DNA of 64,000 bases, from positions 2,067,628 to 2,131,627 of the forward strand of contig PCDI01000002.1 in the NCBI GenBank assembly GCA_002778195.1. Direction: 5' to 3'. Positions 54,384 to 64,000 of the stretch are shown in pieces; positions within the stretch are counted from its first letter, which is position 1, and every line of letters starts with the position of its first letter. The notes beneath the pieces are model-generated. The model searched no databases. It worked only from the letters and a program-made list of their open reading frames with translations, and was not told the origin of the DNA. The position numbers were made by a program, and so were the translations under genes. The stretch is from Raffaelea ambrosiae (taxonomy: Eukaryota > Ascomycota > Sordariomycetes > Ophiostomatales > Ophiostomataceae).

Positions 54384-55577
54384 ATGGATCTGTTCCGATC
54401 GCTCAGCGAGGATGGTGCCCTGACGCCGATCCGGTGCATTGACATGCACACCACGGGCGAAGCTACACGCATTGTCCTCCGTGGGTTCCCGGTCCTCTCG
54501 GGAACGCTGTTGGAGCAGCGTGCCCAGTACCGAGCACAGCACGACAAGTTTCGACGCACGGTCATGCTGGAGCCCCGTGGCCACGACGGCATGTACGGCG
54601 CACTGCTCGTCCGCGACACCGAGCTGATCCGGCGCGGCGAAGCCGACATTGGCGTTCTGTACATGCACAACGAAGGCTACTCGCTCATGTGCGGACACGC
54701 AGCCATTGCCCTCGGCCGGTTTCTGGTCGACACGCACGACACCACGGTGTTTCCGCTGCGCGAGTCTCTCCAGTTTGATGCTGCCACAGGCAACACGACC
54801 GTGCGTCTGCACACGCCGTGCGGCATCAACCTCCTGAGCGTGCCCACCACACCGGACGGCAAACGCGCCGACGCGTCCAAGCCCGTGTCAATCCTGTCCG
54901 TGCCGTCCTTTGCCGGCGCCCTCGACCTCGAGGTGGCGATCCCGGAAGCGAAGCGGTGGCCTGCGCTGATCCAAAGCGGCCGCACCAGCGTCACCGTCGA
55001 CTTGTCCTATGGAGGCACCTGGTACTGCATGGTCGATGCGTCCGAGCTGGGATTTGCAGGAGGACTGAAGAACCCAGTCGACTTTGCGGCGTACAACACC
55101 GCCTCCCTGGCCGTCAAGTCGACGATCGTTGAGACGCCGACCCTCGTGGCTCAGATTGCAATCCCCCCGGGCATTGAGTGGTACCTCTACGGCGTCATGG
55201 TGGTCGACCGTACCAATACGATGGCCGTTGCCAGCGCGCCCTATTCCGAAACAGGCCTGTGCTTCTTTGCGGGCCAGCAGATCGATCGGTCGCCGACCGG
55301 CGGTTGCGTGGCCGCCCGCATGGCGCTGGCGCACGCCAAGGGCGTGGCCAAACTTCATGACCGCCGCGCCTTCCACTCGTTCGTGTCCAACACGACTGAA
55401 GCGGGTGGCCGTGGTGCATTTATTGGCGAAAATGTCGAGGAGCTCGATATCAAAGGCGGCCACGGCATCTCGGCCAAGGGCGTGACTGTTCGCATCGAGG
55501 GAGAAGCATTTTACACTGGCACTGCGACGTTTCTGCACGAGAACGAAGATCCGATTGTGGATGGGTTTACTCTCTAG
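54384..55577 (+). CDS. trans-3-hydroxy-L-proline dehydratase (proline racemase family)
   Basis: Intronless, 397 aa. The proline-racemase fold is complete. The first catalytic residue is Cys103 in SLMCGHAAIALGRF. At the second site, where racemases have Cys, this protein has Thr305 in DRSPTGG. The Cys/Thr pair defines trans-L-3-hydroxyproline dehydratases such as human L3HYPDH, so dehydration to Delta1-pyrroline-2-carboxylate is predicted rather than racemisation. This is established family logic applied to visible residues. It is cytosolic and likely used for catabolism of collagen- or antibiotic-derived hydroxyproline. No pyrroline-carboxylate reductase gene lies in the window. Confidence 0.92.
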   Translation: MDLFRSLSEDGALTPIRCIDMHTTGEATRIVLRGFPVLSGTLLEQRAQYRAQHDKFRRTVMLEPRGHDGMYGALLVRDTELIRRGEADIGVLYMHNEGYSLMCGHAAIALGRFLVDTHDTTVFPLRESLQFDAATGNTTVRLHTPCGINLLSVPTTPDGKRADASKPVSILSVPSFAGALDLEVAIPEAKRWPALIQSGRTSVTVDLSYGGTWYCMVDASELGFAGGLKNPVDFAAYNTASLAVKSTIVETPTLVAQIAIPPGIEWYLYGVMVVDRTNTMAVASAPYSETGLCFFAGQQIDRSPTGGCVAARMALAHAKGVAKLHDRRAFHSFVSNTTEAGGRGAFIGENVEELDIKGGHGISAKGVTVRIEGEAFYTGTATFLHENEDPIVDGFTL

Positions 55578-55739
55578 AAAGATGACGCCTCAATACGAAA
55601 CATGCTGGTCAAGCAATGCGGATTTGTTTATGAATTTGATCACCTATCCATGAGAAAAATTGAATGAACGCAATAAGTCATTCCAGTTTCGTCGAAAGCC
55701 AAATGACTTTCCCGGCCCCCCACAAATGATACTGTGAAA

Positions 55740-57188
55740 TCATTCGCCAAACAATTGATTCATGATCGTGTCATGATATGCCTGCGTCCCGGGACTGGAC
55801 GCCATTTCGTAGATCCTGTTTCCCCTGGCTGCACTGAGCCATCCCTCGTCGTCGCCCGGAATTTCCGTCTGCGTTACACCATCTGCTCTTAGCCTACCCC
55901 GGTCGTCAACCAGATTCATCCCATAGGTCCATCTTCCCGAGGTCTCGACGCGGATGTCCTTCGGCTCTTCGCTTTCCAACTTCCATGCCGGGTTATCATC
56001 AGTTGTGATGTACCAAGTCGTCACGCCGTCGTGTATGGTCAACTGGCTGACAGAAGGATCCGAGCCATATGTGCGTGTGACGGTGCCATAGATGCCACTC
56101 AGAAATGTATGCACGAGGGTGGCTAGAGGACCCTTATTTTCTAGCTGTGGCTTCAGAGCTTGTTGGAGACGGGGAAAGTCCACCTTGTGGGACAGGGTGA
56201 CATCCATGGGGAAAAGTATGATGCGTAGTTGCCGAGAGAGTTGTGGGGGGTACGGCCCGAGCATGCTCCGATCGTCGGTTTCGGGAGGCATTGTCGACTT
56301 TGGATCGGGCGAGGACAGCGCAAACACCCGAGCGCAAGCAATGGCGTCATTCCAAGTGTTGGCTTCCGCGAACGGGGTGATGTTTCCGGGAACGCGAACA
56401 GCACCGCCCATCACGATAAGCTCCTTCATGCGAAGGAAGGCTTCTGGATCTTCACTGGCAGCTAGGGCCGCGTTGGTCATGGGGCCAACTGTGAAAACGG
56501 TGATCGTATCTGCCGGATTCTCCTGCAATACGCGGATGATCTCTCTGTGTGCTGGCTCCTTGGAAGGAGTAAAATGTTGTGTCCATTTCGAGCCCGCTGT
56601 CTTATTTGAAGCGTCTTCTTCAAATAAAGATTTCCACGACTCGTCAGGCGTGAGTTCGGGGTGCTGCAGAAGATGTCAATTTCTACCACGAAACCAAAAG
56701 TCTAGCAATTCTTACCAGCGTGTGGAAATGGTGTAGTCCATCCGGGCCATCTGTATATCAAGCGTGTTGTAAGCTGCCTGCGCACTCTAGATCGAATAAG
56801 CGCAACAAACATACGGAAGCCGTCATCTTTTGGCACAACGTCTTTGCCAAGTGCATGTCCACAACCGAGTGAAACAATGGGTTTATGGACACGGAGCGAC
56901 TCGAAGCCAGGGTCTCTACCTTGGCCCTTGCGCCACTGCATCTCGTGATGAAGCACGTAAAACAAGGCGACAACATTCCGCAGCGCCTTTTCGACATTGA
57001 CATTGCCCCAGACGGTGGTGATCAAGACGACTTCCACATCTTCTGGTGCGGCCGCCAGCAGCAAGAGGAGAGCGATTGTGTCATCACCACCTACAGAGGC
57101 TCATATTAGCAGGATGATGAGAGTCTCTAGTGGGCCAATGCTACTTGCCTCCGTCTGTGTCAAAGATGATCTTGTGTTTTGGAGACAT
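55740..57188 (-). CDS. Inosine/uridine-preferring nucleoside hydrolase family protein
   Basis: Exons 57188-57149, 57090-56815, 56750-56716 and 56663-55740 encode 424 aa. The calcium/ribose-binding N-terminus reads IIFDTDGGGDDTIAL, a variant of the usual DTDPGxDD with all four Asp kept. Further family blocks are HGPDGLHHF, ITVFTVGPMTNAALA, ELIVMGGAVRVPGNITPFAE, NTWNDAIACARVF and TIHDGVTTWY. It cleaves N-glycosidic bonds of nucleosides; the preferred base is unknown. The first intron is GC..AG (donor G/GCAAGT), deduced because only this joins the Asp motif in frame. There is an extra 40-residue insert after HPELTPDESW compared with bacterial enzymes. It is cytosolic or vacuolar. Confidence 0.88.
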
Positions 57189-57513
57189 ATCCACCACAGC
57201 CTGCTCAGCTGTTCTACTAGACCTTGTGTCTAACAGGCGTCAGTGAGGTCGAAAACGCGCGACAGGAGGGGCAGCTATCCGGACGAGATAAGGGTTCAAT
57301 CGTAGTGCTGCTACGTCTGACCGGGTCGCTTGCTGCATTAGCGGTATTTCCAATATGTGTCTACACATTTAGTCACTTCTGAAGAATGCCCATGGAACAG
57401 TTTGCATTACACCTCGATGGGAAGCACGTAGTTTCATTGATTTATGCGATACATGACCCGACGCTGCCCGTCCATATTCATAGCAAAATTCTAGGCACGC
57501 ACGACAAAGCGGC
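57189..57513. other. Short intergenic region
   Basis: 325 bp between the nucleoside hydrolase and the amidohydrolase. No gene seen. Confidence 0.5.
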
Positions 57514-58890
57514 TCACAAGGCTGCCATGCTGTCGAGCAGGCCGCCGCCAAATTCGCCCGTGGAATCGCGAACCAGCCGACCCGACCGAAAGACGTGCGT
57601 GACCTCCGTTTCCGGCTTGGCAAGCACGGTGATGTCTTCCAGCGGGTTGGACTGGACGATGAGCAGATCAGCCTCGAATCCCTTGGCCACCTGGCCGACA
57701 ACCTTGTCCAGACCCATCATGCGCGCTGGGTTGACGGTGGCACTCTGCAAGATTTCGCTCGCCGGCAGGACCTCGGCGCGGATGGCAAACTCGCGTGCCT
57801 GGTACTGGCCCAGCGGGCCCAGCAGGTCCGATCCGTAGCAGAGGGTGATCCCTTCCTCGCGCGCCAGCTTGAGCGCGTTGATGCCGGCGTCCAGGGCGCG
57901 CTGGTTTTTCTCCTTGTTGGCCGGCGGCAAAAAGTGGAACAAGGACTCGTCGGCCATGGCCCGCAGGGCAATCAGCGTCGGCGTCAGGTAGGCCCCCTTC
58001 TCGGCCATGAGCTTCGCCGTGGGCCGGTCGATGAGGTTGCCGTGCTCGATGCCCCGGACGCCGTTTTCCACGGCGCGTCGGATGGAGGCCGACGTGTAGG
58101 CGTGGCACGTCACATACGTCCCCGCGTTTTCGGCCACGCTGACGTACGCCTGGATCTCGGCGGCGGTGTACTGCTGGTGCTCGATCCGGTCCGTCGGCGA
58201 GGCCACGCCGCCGCCGACCATGACCTTGAGGAAGTCCGAGCCGCAGCGAATCTCGTCGCGGCCCGCGCGCAGACAGGCGGCGACGCCGTCGGCGACCCGG
58301 CCCAGGCCGTTGACAAAGTTGCCGGCACAGTTGACGTCGCCGTGGTCGTGCGACCCCCGAAAGTCGCCATGGCCACCGGTCTGGCTGAGTGCGTGGCCCG
58401 CAATCTGCAGGCGTGGTCCGGGGATCAGCCACTCGTCGCAGGCTTCGCGCAGGGCGGACGGGGCGCCGCCGCAGTCGCGGACGGTCGTGAAGCCACGGTA
58501 CAGCATGTCGCGGCAGACGTAGGCCATGCGGAACCGGACCTGGTCCTCTGGCGTGGCCATGGTCTGCCGCAGGTCCAGGTCGCCAGGCACGGCATTGATG
58601 TGCACATGGGCGTCGATCAGGCCGGGGCAGAGGTACCGGCCGTCGAGATCGAATCGTGTGGCGTCGGGCGGTGCGGCTAGTTGGGCCGCGGCATCGACGC
58701 CAACGGCAATGTCGGCTATGAGGCCGCCGGACAGGTACACGGCCGCGGGTTCGAGGATTGTGCCGCCCACGACGTCGACAATTTTGGCATTGGCTAGTAC
58801 CCACGATGGCGGTGGATTCTTCGGCAGCCACGGTTTGGTGAACCGCAGCAAGTCTTCGGGTGTCATCTCATTTCGAGGTTGTGTACGCAT
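57514..58890 (-). CDS. Amidohydrolase-family metal-dependent hydrolase
   Basis: Intronless, 458 aa. It has the amidohydrolase TIM barrel of the imidazolonepropionase/Xaa-Pro dipeptidase-like group. Metal ligands are His95 and His97 (DAHVH), Lys222 as carboxylated bridge (FLKVMVGGG), His263 (CHAYT), His283 (IEHGN) and Asp355 (YGSDLLG). The N-terminal beta-sandwich carries VLANAKIVDVVGG and the C-terminal VNPARMMGL...GFEADLLIV closes it. Substrates in this group include cyclic amides and proline-containing dipeptides. There is no signal peptide. With hydroxyproline dehydratase and nucleoside hydrolase nearby, a nitrogen-catabolic role is reasonable but unproven. Confidence 0.9.
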   Translation of the reverse strand: MRTQPRNEMTPEDLLRFTKPWLPKNPPPSWVLANAKIVDVVGGTILEPAAVYLSGGLIADIAVGVDAAAQLAAPPDATRFDLDGRYLCPGLIDAHVHINAVPGDLDLRQTMATPEDQVRFRMAYVCRDMLYRGFTTVRDCGGAPSALREACDEWLIPGPRLQIAGHALSQTGGHGDFRGSHDHGDVNCAGNFVNGLGRVADGVAACLRAGRDEIRCGSDFLKVMVGGGVASPTDRIEHQQYTAAEIQAYVSVAENAGTYVTCHAYTSASIRRAVENGVRGIEHGNLIDRPTAKLMAEKGAYLTPTLIALRAMADESLFHFLPPANKEKNQRALDAGINALKLAREEGITLCYGSDLLGPLGQYQAREFAIRAEVLPASEILQSATVNPARMMGLDKVVGQVAKGFEADLLIVQSNPLEDITVLAKPETEVTHVFRSGRLVRDSTGEFGGGLLDSMAAL

Positions 58891-59473
58891 AGTGCCTACT
58901 AAATAGTTGTTTCAAGAAGCGGGTGGACACTTGGACGATTTGGCTCTGGGGGGGGGATGTCTCAACGATCAAATTGCCGAGCTCAAGATGAATGTCGAAA
59001 ATTGAGAAGGTGTGAACTGAAAAGCTGATCCGGAGCTCCCTCGTCAGTTGCCTTGCAGATAAGCATTCTCGATAAAGCTACCCGGTGTTGCAACACAGCC
59101 GGCCAAGTTGTGGGTAGCCCCAACAATTAGGAACGCTACGTGTGGGTGATTGCCCGTCGCTGTTCCCGGACCGGAACTTCTAGCCTGACTTTGGCTCAGG
59201 TGATGTCAGCCTTGCAGCGAAGTACCGGGTTCCGGGTGCATGCACCCGGTGACGCTAACCGGGACAACATGGCTAGCTTACACATTGTTTCTCTTCATCC
59301 TTTCACTCGGGGTCCATTCTCGACATGAACATCACGTTGGTACACAGCAACGTCTCATAGGCTTCTGGGGTCTTTCTATTGTGCCATCGGACTACGCGAT
59401 GTTCCCTACTGCCACTGTCTCGCTATGTCGGCGACGCACTTGGGCAAGAAGTGACATCTGCTTCCCTTTCGTC
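58891..59473. other. Intergenic region, no gene seen
   Basis: Holds the promoter of the amidohydrolase and the 3' flank of the DUF3638 gene. A G-run lies near 58949. No coding frame is supported. Confidence 0.5.
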
Positions 59474-62400
59474 TCAGCGCACAAAAAAAGCATGGTCTTC
59501 GTGCAGCGGGCGACCCTGGCAAATGTAGGCTGCAGGCGTGTGCGTAATGTCCTGGCCCACACGACGCAGCGGTAGCCAGTCGAGCAGGAACGACGAGAGG
59601 TTGGGGCACAAATGCGTCCGGGAGCGGCTGCCTGTGCTGCCCTGCATCTCGGCCGCGGCTGCGGCGACCGCGTGTTCCTCGAGATAGGCCCGCATGGCCT
59701 GGCTTTCGCGAAACGACATGTACAGCCGGCCGCCCAGGATGCCGGCCTCGATGGTGAGCCACGGTGGCAGGCTGTAGTCCGAGGGCAGCGACGGCACCGA
59801 GTAGTAGGTGCCGCTGCTGAGGCCCACCATGGCTCGTGTGACGGCGGCCGCGTAGACGAGGAGGTGGATGTCCGTCGTCGTCGTCGTGCCCCGGCGCAGC
59901 CGGCGCAGCAGCAGCTCGGCCTCCTCCGGCACAACGGCGACGGCGGTGTTGGTGCGTCGACTCCAGAGCAGCCATTGCAGCGGCCGGACAAACTGGTCGT
60001 CGGCTGGAGCAGTTGGTAGATGGGAGGACCGGTCGGCATTGTGTTCGGCAGACGGCGGGCCCCGGCCATTCCTCCGGGTCCGGACGTCTTGCCGGGGCTT
60101 CTGTTGGGTGGACCGCGTAAACTCGACCGACACATACAGCGCCGACGCCGTGCCCGAGACGCCGACGTGGTGTCGACGTCCCACCTCCGACCGGGCGACG
60201 AAGGAAAAGACCTGGTGCAATCCGTGGCCCCTGGGCAAGGCTCCGCCCGAGGCTAGAAACGACTCTATGGCCCAGTGCAGGCGCCCCGGGAAGTTGAGGG
60301 CGTCAAAGTGCACCTGGGCCTTCTTTGCGCGCACTTGCTCCACCTGGACTTCCACCTCCCGCTCCTGCTCCACCTCTTCGAACGCAGCCGTGGTGATCTT
60401 GCGCGAGTGGTCGAAGCCTTGGTCCCGCAGCTGCTGGAAGATGCGGGCCAGCCCTGATTGGCCCCGTGCTGGCTTGACAGCAGCAGGAGCAGCAGGCGCA
60501 GAATTGGCAGCCACCGCCTCCTTCGCCCCTTCCTTATTTGGCCAGCCGTACAGTTGGTCCAGTGTCATGCGTTCCGGCTGCTGCAGTGTGTCGACCAGCT
60601 CCTTCCTTGTCTTGCGGATGCTTTCATCGATCACACGACGCCAGCCATATTCGGGTGCGTCCTCCGTTCTGTCTTCCTTTCCGTTGTCGGCATCGACATC
60701 TTCTTCGTGCACGTCGGTGGCCTCGTCTGGCCGCACATACTGACGATACCGCTTTTCGGCTCTCGAGCGGCGGCAAAAATCGTATCCGTGCGACAGATAC
60801 AGGGGGTGCAGCTGCTCGTTGGCGGCACACGTCTGCTCGAGAAGCCAGAGAAGCACGTGCTGGGACTGCACACCACCGGGGGGGGGACACGGCAGCGGGG
60901 TGTTCGTGACGGTCTGCCACACATGGCGGATGCTGCGGTCGACCTCCGGCGGCGCATACCAGAGCACGGACTGCGTGGTGCCGAGCTGACGCAGGCGCAT
61001 GGCGGCTTGGACGGTGTGGTCTTTGGTCTGGCCCAGAGCCAGGGTCAGGCCGCCGCGACAATCGGTGGGCAGGCGCAAGTCCACGCCGCGGGTGTGCGCC
61101 TCGTCCAGGTACACCAGGCACTCGCCGAGCCGGCGCTCGTCATCAAAGGGGGTGGCGATGAGCGGCACGCAGCCGGCGGTGGCGTCGCGGAAGAGCACCC
61201 AGGGCCGGTTGTCCGTCCCAAAAAACACAGCGGCGGGCGCTTTGTGGTCAATCTTGAGCCAGGCGCGCGCAACCGACTGGTTGTCGCGCTCGAGCACGTA
61301 GGCGCCGGCATCGATCAGCACGCGGATCTCGCGTTTTTTGAGGTCCTCCAGGAGCTGGTCCTCGGACCAGCGGCGCGCAACAGCCCCGGCAGGATGGCTC
61401 TGCCCGAACGCGTCCGCAGCGGGATCAACACAGCATCGGTACCCACGGTTGCGGTCTTGCAGGAGATAGGTAAGCACGTCTGCGTTCGTGTGCACGAGAC
61501 CAGGCAGGTCCAGCTGCTTGATGGTCAGGGGCAGCATGGCACGGTTGTCGTTGGTCCCGCTGAAGCCCGTCGTGCGCGCCTTGTTGGCGTGGGTGCGATT
61601 CGTCTTGCGCTCCCCGAGCGGCACGTCCCATGCCGAGGCCTGCAGCTTCACCGAAAACTGCCGCGCGTGGGCCGGAAAGACAAAGGTGTCGAGATAATGG
61701 TCGATCACGGGCCGTGTCATGCGCAGACAGCGCCACAACTGCTCGACCTGGCTGTCGTCGTCGGGGTTGACGACGTTCCACTGCTGCAAGTCTGGGGGCA
61801 CCGAGGCCGATCCCGCCCCCGACGTGGCGCCGGCTGTCCAGTGGGCGTACGCCGTGACCGGATCGTCGTGGTGGCACAGAATATGCCGCAGGCCGCTGCG
61901 CAGCTGGTCCCGGTTCAGACCAGAGTAGTAAAAGGCAAGACAGGTCAGCAGGATGGCGACGTCGGGGTGGCCAAACTCGGAGCGGTCCGACGGCACGCCC
62001 CGGGCTTCGTACGGCACGGCAATCGGCCATCGATTGGGATGGAGGCCGTACTGGACATTCCACCGCTTGCGCAGACACACCAAGAGAATCCGGTGGGACA
62101 GGAGTCCGCGAACCAGCAGCAGACCGTTCCGGGCGGTGCCGGCGTCCGCAAACAAGCCGGCAGCTGCGTCGACCGCCGCGGCAGTGGAATCATTTTGCAG
62201 GGCATCGTGTAGATACCGCTGTTTCTCTCGGTCTGCGACGCCCGAGGTGCCCGGAGCCCATGCACCAAACGCCATGGCTTGTCCTTTGCTCAGTGCCTCG
62301 ATCGCGGCAGCATGCAGTGGCTCTTGGATGTGCTCCATCTGCGAAATCTGCACCATGGGAAAGCCATGTCCGTCTTCTCCGCCGCGGGGGACGCTGCCAA

Positions 62401-63997
62401 TGCTCTGTGGGAAGCGACGACAGAGATCAGGCAGCTGGTCCTCCACAATGGCCAACAGAACCTGGGCCAGCTTCCAGCGCTGTGGTGCGCCGTCGACGGC
62501 CGTCTGGGCACCGCTGGGATAGACGAGCTGTGTGCGCTGGGACAGGATCACGTCCGACTCGTCCAGCACATCGCGGCAGAGGTCGCTGGACAGACGGTCT
62601 TGCAGCGCAAGCATGCGCCGTGCCAGAGCCAGCCGTGCGCGTTCTCCGTGTCCCCGGACGCCCTGGCACTGTTGTTCCTGCTGCGCCTTCTGTGTCTTTC
62701 GTTTTCTCGCCTGCTCTTCGCAGTCCGCTAGACACTGCAGCCCGCACAGCTTGAATGCCAGCAGGTGCTCGGGGGCCACGAGCAGGATCCCGCGAAGACG
62801 AAGTAGGTCGTTGTGGTGTGCTTCGTATATGCGGAGAACTGTGTCGATATTGGGACGGCTGAGCAGGCGCCGCGAAAAGGCCAGTTGCCGGACCTGTCGG
62901 CCAACCAGGCCACCCAGACGCGACTGGATCATCTGCGCCGTCGGCCGCAGAAGTGCTTTGGGCACAACGAGCCGTGCCAGCTGGCGGCCATCCGCAAGCA
63001 CCGCCATGGCCATGGGGACGATGCACGACGTCTTGCCCTGGCCCATGTTCAGCTGCAGGACCGCGTTGGCCTGCGAGTCCGGTGCCAAAAGGGCTCGTGC
63101 CACGTCCACTTGTTGGGCGCGGATCATGACGTCGCTGTCGACCTCGAGCAGCAGCCAGTCGGCATGGTCGCCGGGCTGCCAGTTGGTGTGGCCGGGGTTG
63201 CGCGTCTCGTCCCCGGCCCGCTGCCTGTCGCCCTTGTCCAGAGCCCGCAAGATCCGCTGCAGTCGCTGCCACTCTGCCAGGGCGCAGCCATAATTCACAA
63301 CTGTCTCGCGGGCCAATCGGCCCCACATTACCGGGGGGTTCGCTGTCGACTGTAGCAGCTCGAGAATCGTCGTGGGTGTCAGCCGTGGCCACAGCCCAGC
63401 TTGTTCCAACCAGGACCCGTCGGAAAGATCCTTGAAACTGCTGCAGATGGCTTGGTAGAACGCGCGTACTGTCCGCTGTGCTGTTCTTGCCTGCTGCTCC
63501 GTCTTTGCAGATGACGTGCACGCAAGATCATCGGTATCGTCCGTCCGTCTCTGCTGCTGCTGCTGCAGTTGTTGGAGATGCAGTCGTTTGAGAGCACCAA
63601 GGCTGCTGTCCAAGTTGTTGCTGTACTGCATCCGCAGCTCGTTTGACGTCTTCTTGGAGTACCGCTTGAAGTGTCCGATGAGTTGTCCAAGTTGCATCTC
63701 CTCAGCGGTTGGTTTGTACTGGGTGACTCCTGTTTGGCGCTCGGAAGTGCTAGACTCGTCCTTGGACTTGCCGGGATGCACCGTGTGCATCCTCAGCAGT
63801 GTCTGCGATGGCGTCCATCTCATGTCTCGCCTTGCCAGACCTTGGTCGAGTCGAGGAACAACATTGCACGGGGCATTTTGTCGCCCTCGCAGGCAGCCAT
63901 CGTCTTCCGGTCTGCCACGGCCACGCCTCTTGCCTGCCTCCGGCGCCGGCTCGATTGGCTGGACAAACGCCCCTTGCAGTCCCACGATTCTGTTCAC
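59474..63997 (-). CDS. DUF3638/DUF3645 giant ATPase-like protein, C-terminal part (5' end beyond window)
   Basis: An uninterrupted frame of at least 1507 aa enters from the right edge and stops at 59474. The first Met in the window is probably internal. The segment QLNMGQGKTSCIVPMAMAVL (P-loop near nt 63,025-63,046) and the later VYLDEAHTRGVDL (DEAH-like, near 61,090) with LALGQTKDHTVQAAMRLRQL are the DUF3638/DUF3645 hallmarks. They give a helicase/AAA-like look. Members are typically about 3000 aa and occur across fungi with unknown role. A poly-Gln stretch (LQQLQQQQQ) sits near residue 145 of the visible part. No intron is seen in 4.5 kb. Confidence 0.85.
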   Translation of the reverse strand: MNRIVGLQGAFVQPIEPAPEAGKRRGRGRPEDDGCLRGRQNAPCNVVPRLDQGLARRDMRWTPSQTLLRMHTVHPGKSKDESSTSERQTGVTQYKPTAEEMQLGQLIGHFKRYSKKTSNELRMQYSNNLDSSLGALKRLHLQQLQQQQQRRTDDTDDLACTSSAKTEQQARTAQRTVRAFYQAICSSFKDLSDGSWLEQAGLWPRLTPTTILELLQSTANPPVMWGRLARETVVNYGCALAEWQRLQRILRALDKGDRQRAGDETRNPGHTNWQPGDHADWLLLEVDSDVMIRAQQVDVARALLAPDSQANAVLQLNMGQGKTSCIVPMAMAVLADGRQLARLVVPKALLRPTAQMIQSRLGGLVGRQVRQLAFSRRLLSRPNIDTVLRIYEAHHNDLLRLRGILLVAPEHLLAFKLCGLQCLADCEEQARKRKTQKAQQEQQCQGVRGHGERARLALARRMLALQDRLSSDLCRDVLDESDVILSQRTQLVYPSGAQTAVDGAPQRWKLAQVLLAIVEDQLPDLCRRFPQSIGSVPRGGEDGHGFPMVQISQMEHIQEPLHAAAIEALSKGQAMAFGAWAPGTSGVADREKQRYLHDALQNDSTAAAVDAAAGLFADAGTARNGLLLVRGLLSHRILLVCLRKRWNVQYGLHPNRWPIAVPYEARGVPSDRSEFGHPDVAILLTCLAFYYSGLNRDQLRSGLRHILCHHDDPVTAYAHWTAGATSGAGSASVPPDLQQWNVVNPDDDSQVEQLWRCLRMTRPVIDHYLDTFVFPAHARQFSVKLQASAWDVPLGERKTNRTHANKARTTGFSGTNDNRAMLPLTIKQLDLPGLVHTNADVLTYLLQDRNRGYRCCVDPAADAFGQSHPAGAVARRWSEDQLLEDLKKREIRVLIDAGAYVLERDNQSVARAWLKIDHKAPAAVFFGTDNRPWVLFRDATAGCVPLIATPFDDERRLGECLVYLDEAHTRGVDLRLPTDCRGGLTLALGQTKDHTVQAAMRLRQLGTTQSVLWYAPPEVDRSIRHVWQTVTNTPLPCPPPGGVQSQHVLLWLLEQTCAANEQLHPLYLSHGYDFCRRSRAEKRYRQYVRPDEATDVHEEDVDADNGKEDRTEDAPEYGWRRVIDESIRKTRKELVDTLQQPERMTLDQLYGWPNKEGAKEAVAANSAPAAPAAVKPARGQSGLARIFQQLRDQGFDHSRKITTAAFEEVEQEREVEVQVEQVRAKKAQVHFDALNFPGRLHWAIESFLASGGALPRGHGLHQVFSFVARSEVGRRHHVGVSGTASALYVSVEFTRSTQQKPRQDVRTRRNGRGPPSAEHNADRSSHLPTAPADDQFVRPLQWLLWSRRTNTAVAVVPEEAELLLRRLRRGTTTTTDIHLLVYAAAVTRAMVGLSSGTYYSVPSLPSDYSLPPWLTIEAGILGGRLYMSFRESQAMRAYLEEHAVAAAAAEMQGSTGSRSRTHLCPNLSSFLLDWLPLRRVGQDITHTPAAYICQGRPLHEDHAFFVR

Positions 63998-64000
63998 CTC

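Overview
The window is nuclear DNA of a filamentous ascomycete (Pezizomycotina, probably a Sordariomycete). Genes are single transcription units on both strands. They carry short GT..AG introns with CTGAC/CTAAC-like branch sites, and two GC..AG introns. The families are typical of moulds: NCS1 and MFS permeases, a tyrosinase, a P450, UstYa/DUF3328-like proteins, DUF917 hydantoinase-type proteins, ankyrin proteins and a DUF3638 giant protein. The species cannot be named from the sequence. All exon coordinates below were worked out by hand from reading frame, splice signals and family similarity.

Left part (1-14.9 kb): two divergent paralogous four-TM membrane proteins (87-821 minus, 3269-4011 plus); a 16-exon MFS organic-anion permease with a probable frameshift; an F-box/ankyrin protein; a tyrosinase; a sugar-type MFS transporter.

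Middle-left (15.1-26.4 kb): the most unusual locus. A single 1160-residue ORF joins a methyltransferase-like domain, a BBE-type FAD oxidase, a phosphomevalonate-kinase-like P-loop kinase and an APRT-like phosphoribosyltransferase. It shares a 554-bp divergent promoter with a GTP cyclohydrolase I gene. Beyond it lie three membrane-anchored proteins with paired HxxHC motifs (UstYa/DUF3328-like), a small secreted peptide gene and an ankyrin protein.

Centre (26.5-37.7 kb): a 2OG-Fe(II) dioxygenase, an NCS1 nucleobase permease, a protein-kinase C-lobe remnant, a C2H2 zinc-finger gene interrupted by one in-frame TAG, an orphan protein, a P450, and an RNase H-fold protein that has lost most of its catalytic acids.

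Right (38.6-64 kb): a second NCS1 permease divergent from a 997-residue hydantoinase/DUF917 protein; a gene-poor 2.9-kb stretch; a ferric/cupric reductase divergent from a Ctr-type copper transporter; thioredoxin; a tandem array of four tiny Cys/His-rich reading frames, several of them broken; a trans-3-hydroxy-L-proline dehydratase; a nucleoside hydrolase; an amidohydrolase; and the C-terminal half of a DUF3638 ATPase running off the right edge.

Functionally the window reads as a metabolic and accessory region: nucleobase, hydantoin and nucleoside uptake and breakdown, copper/iron acquisition, hydroxyproline catabolism, and a possible uncharacterised pterin/purine-type pathway centred on the four-domain fusion and its GTP cyclohydrolase partner.
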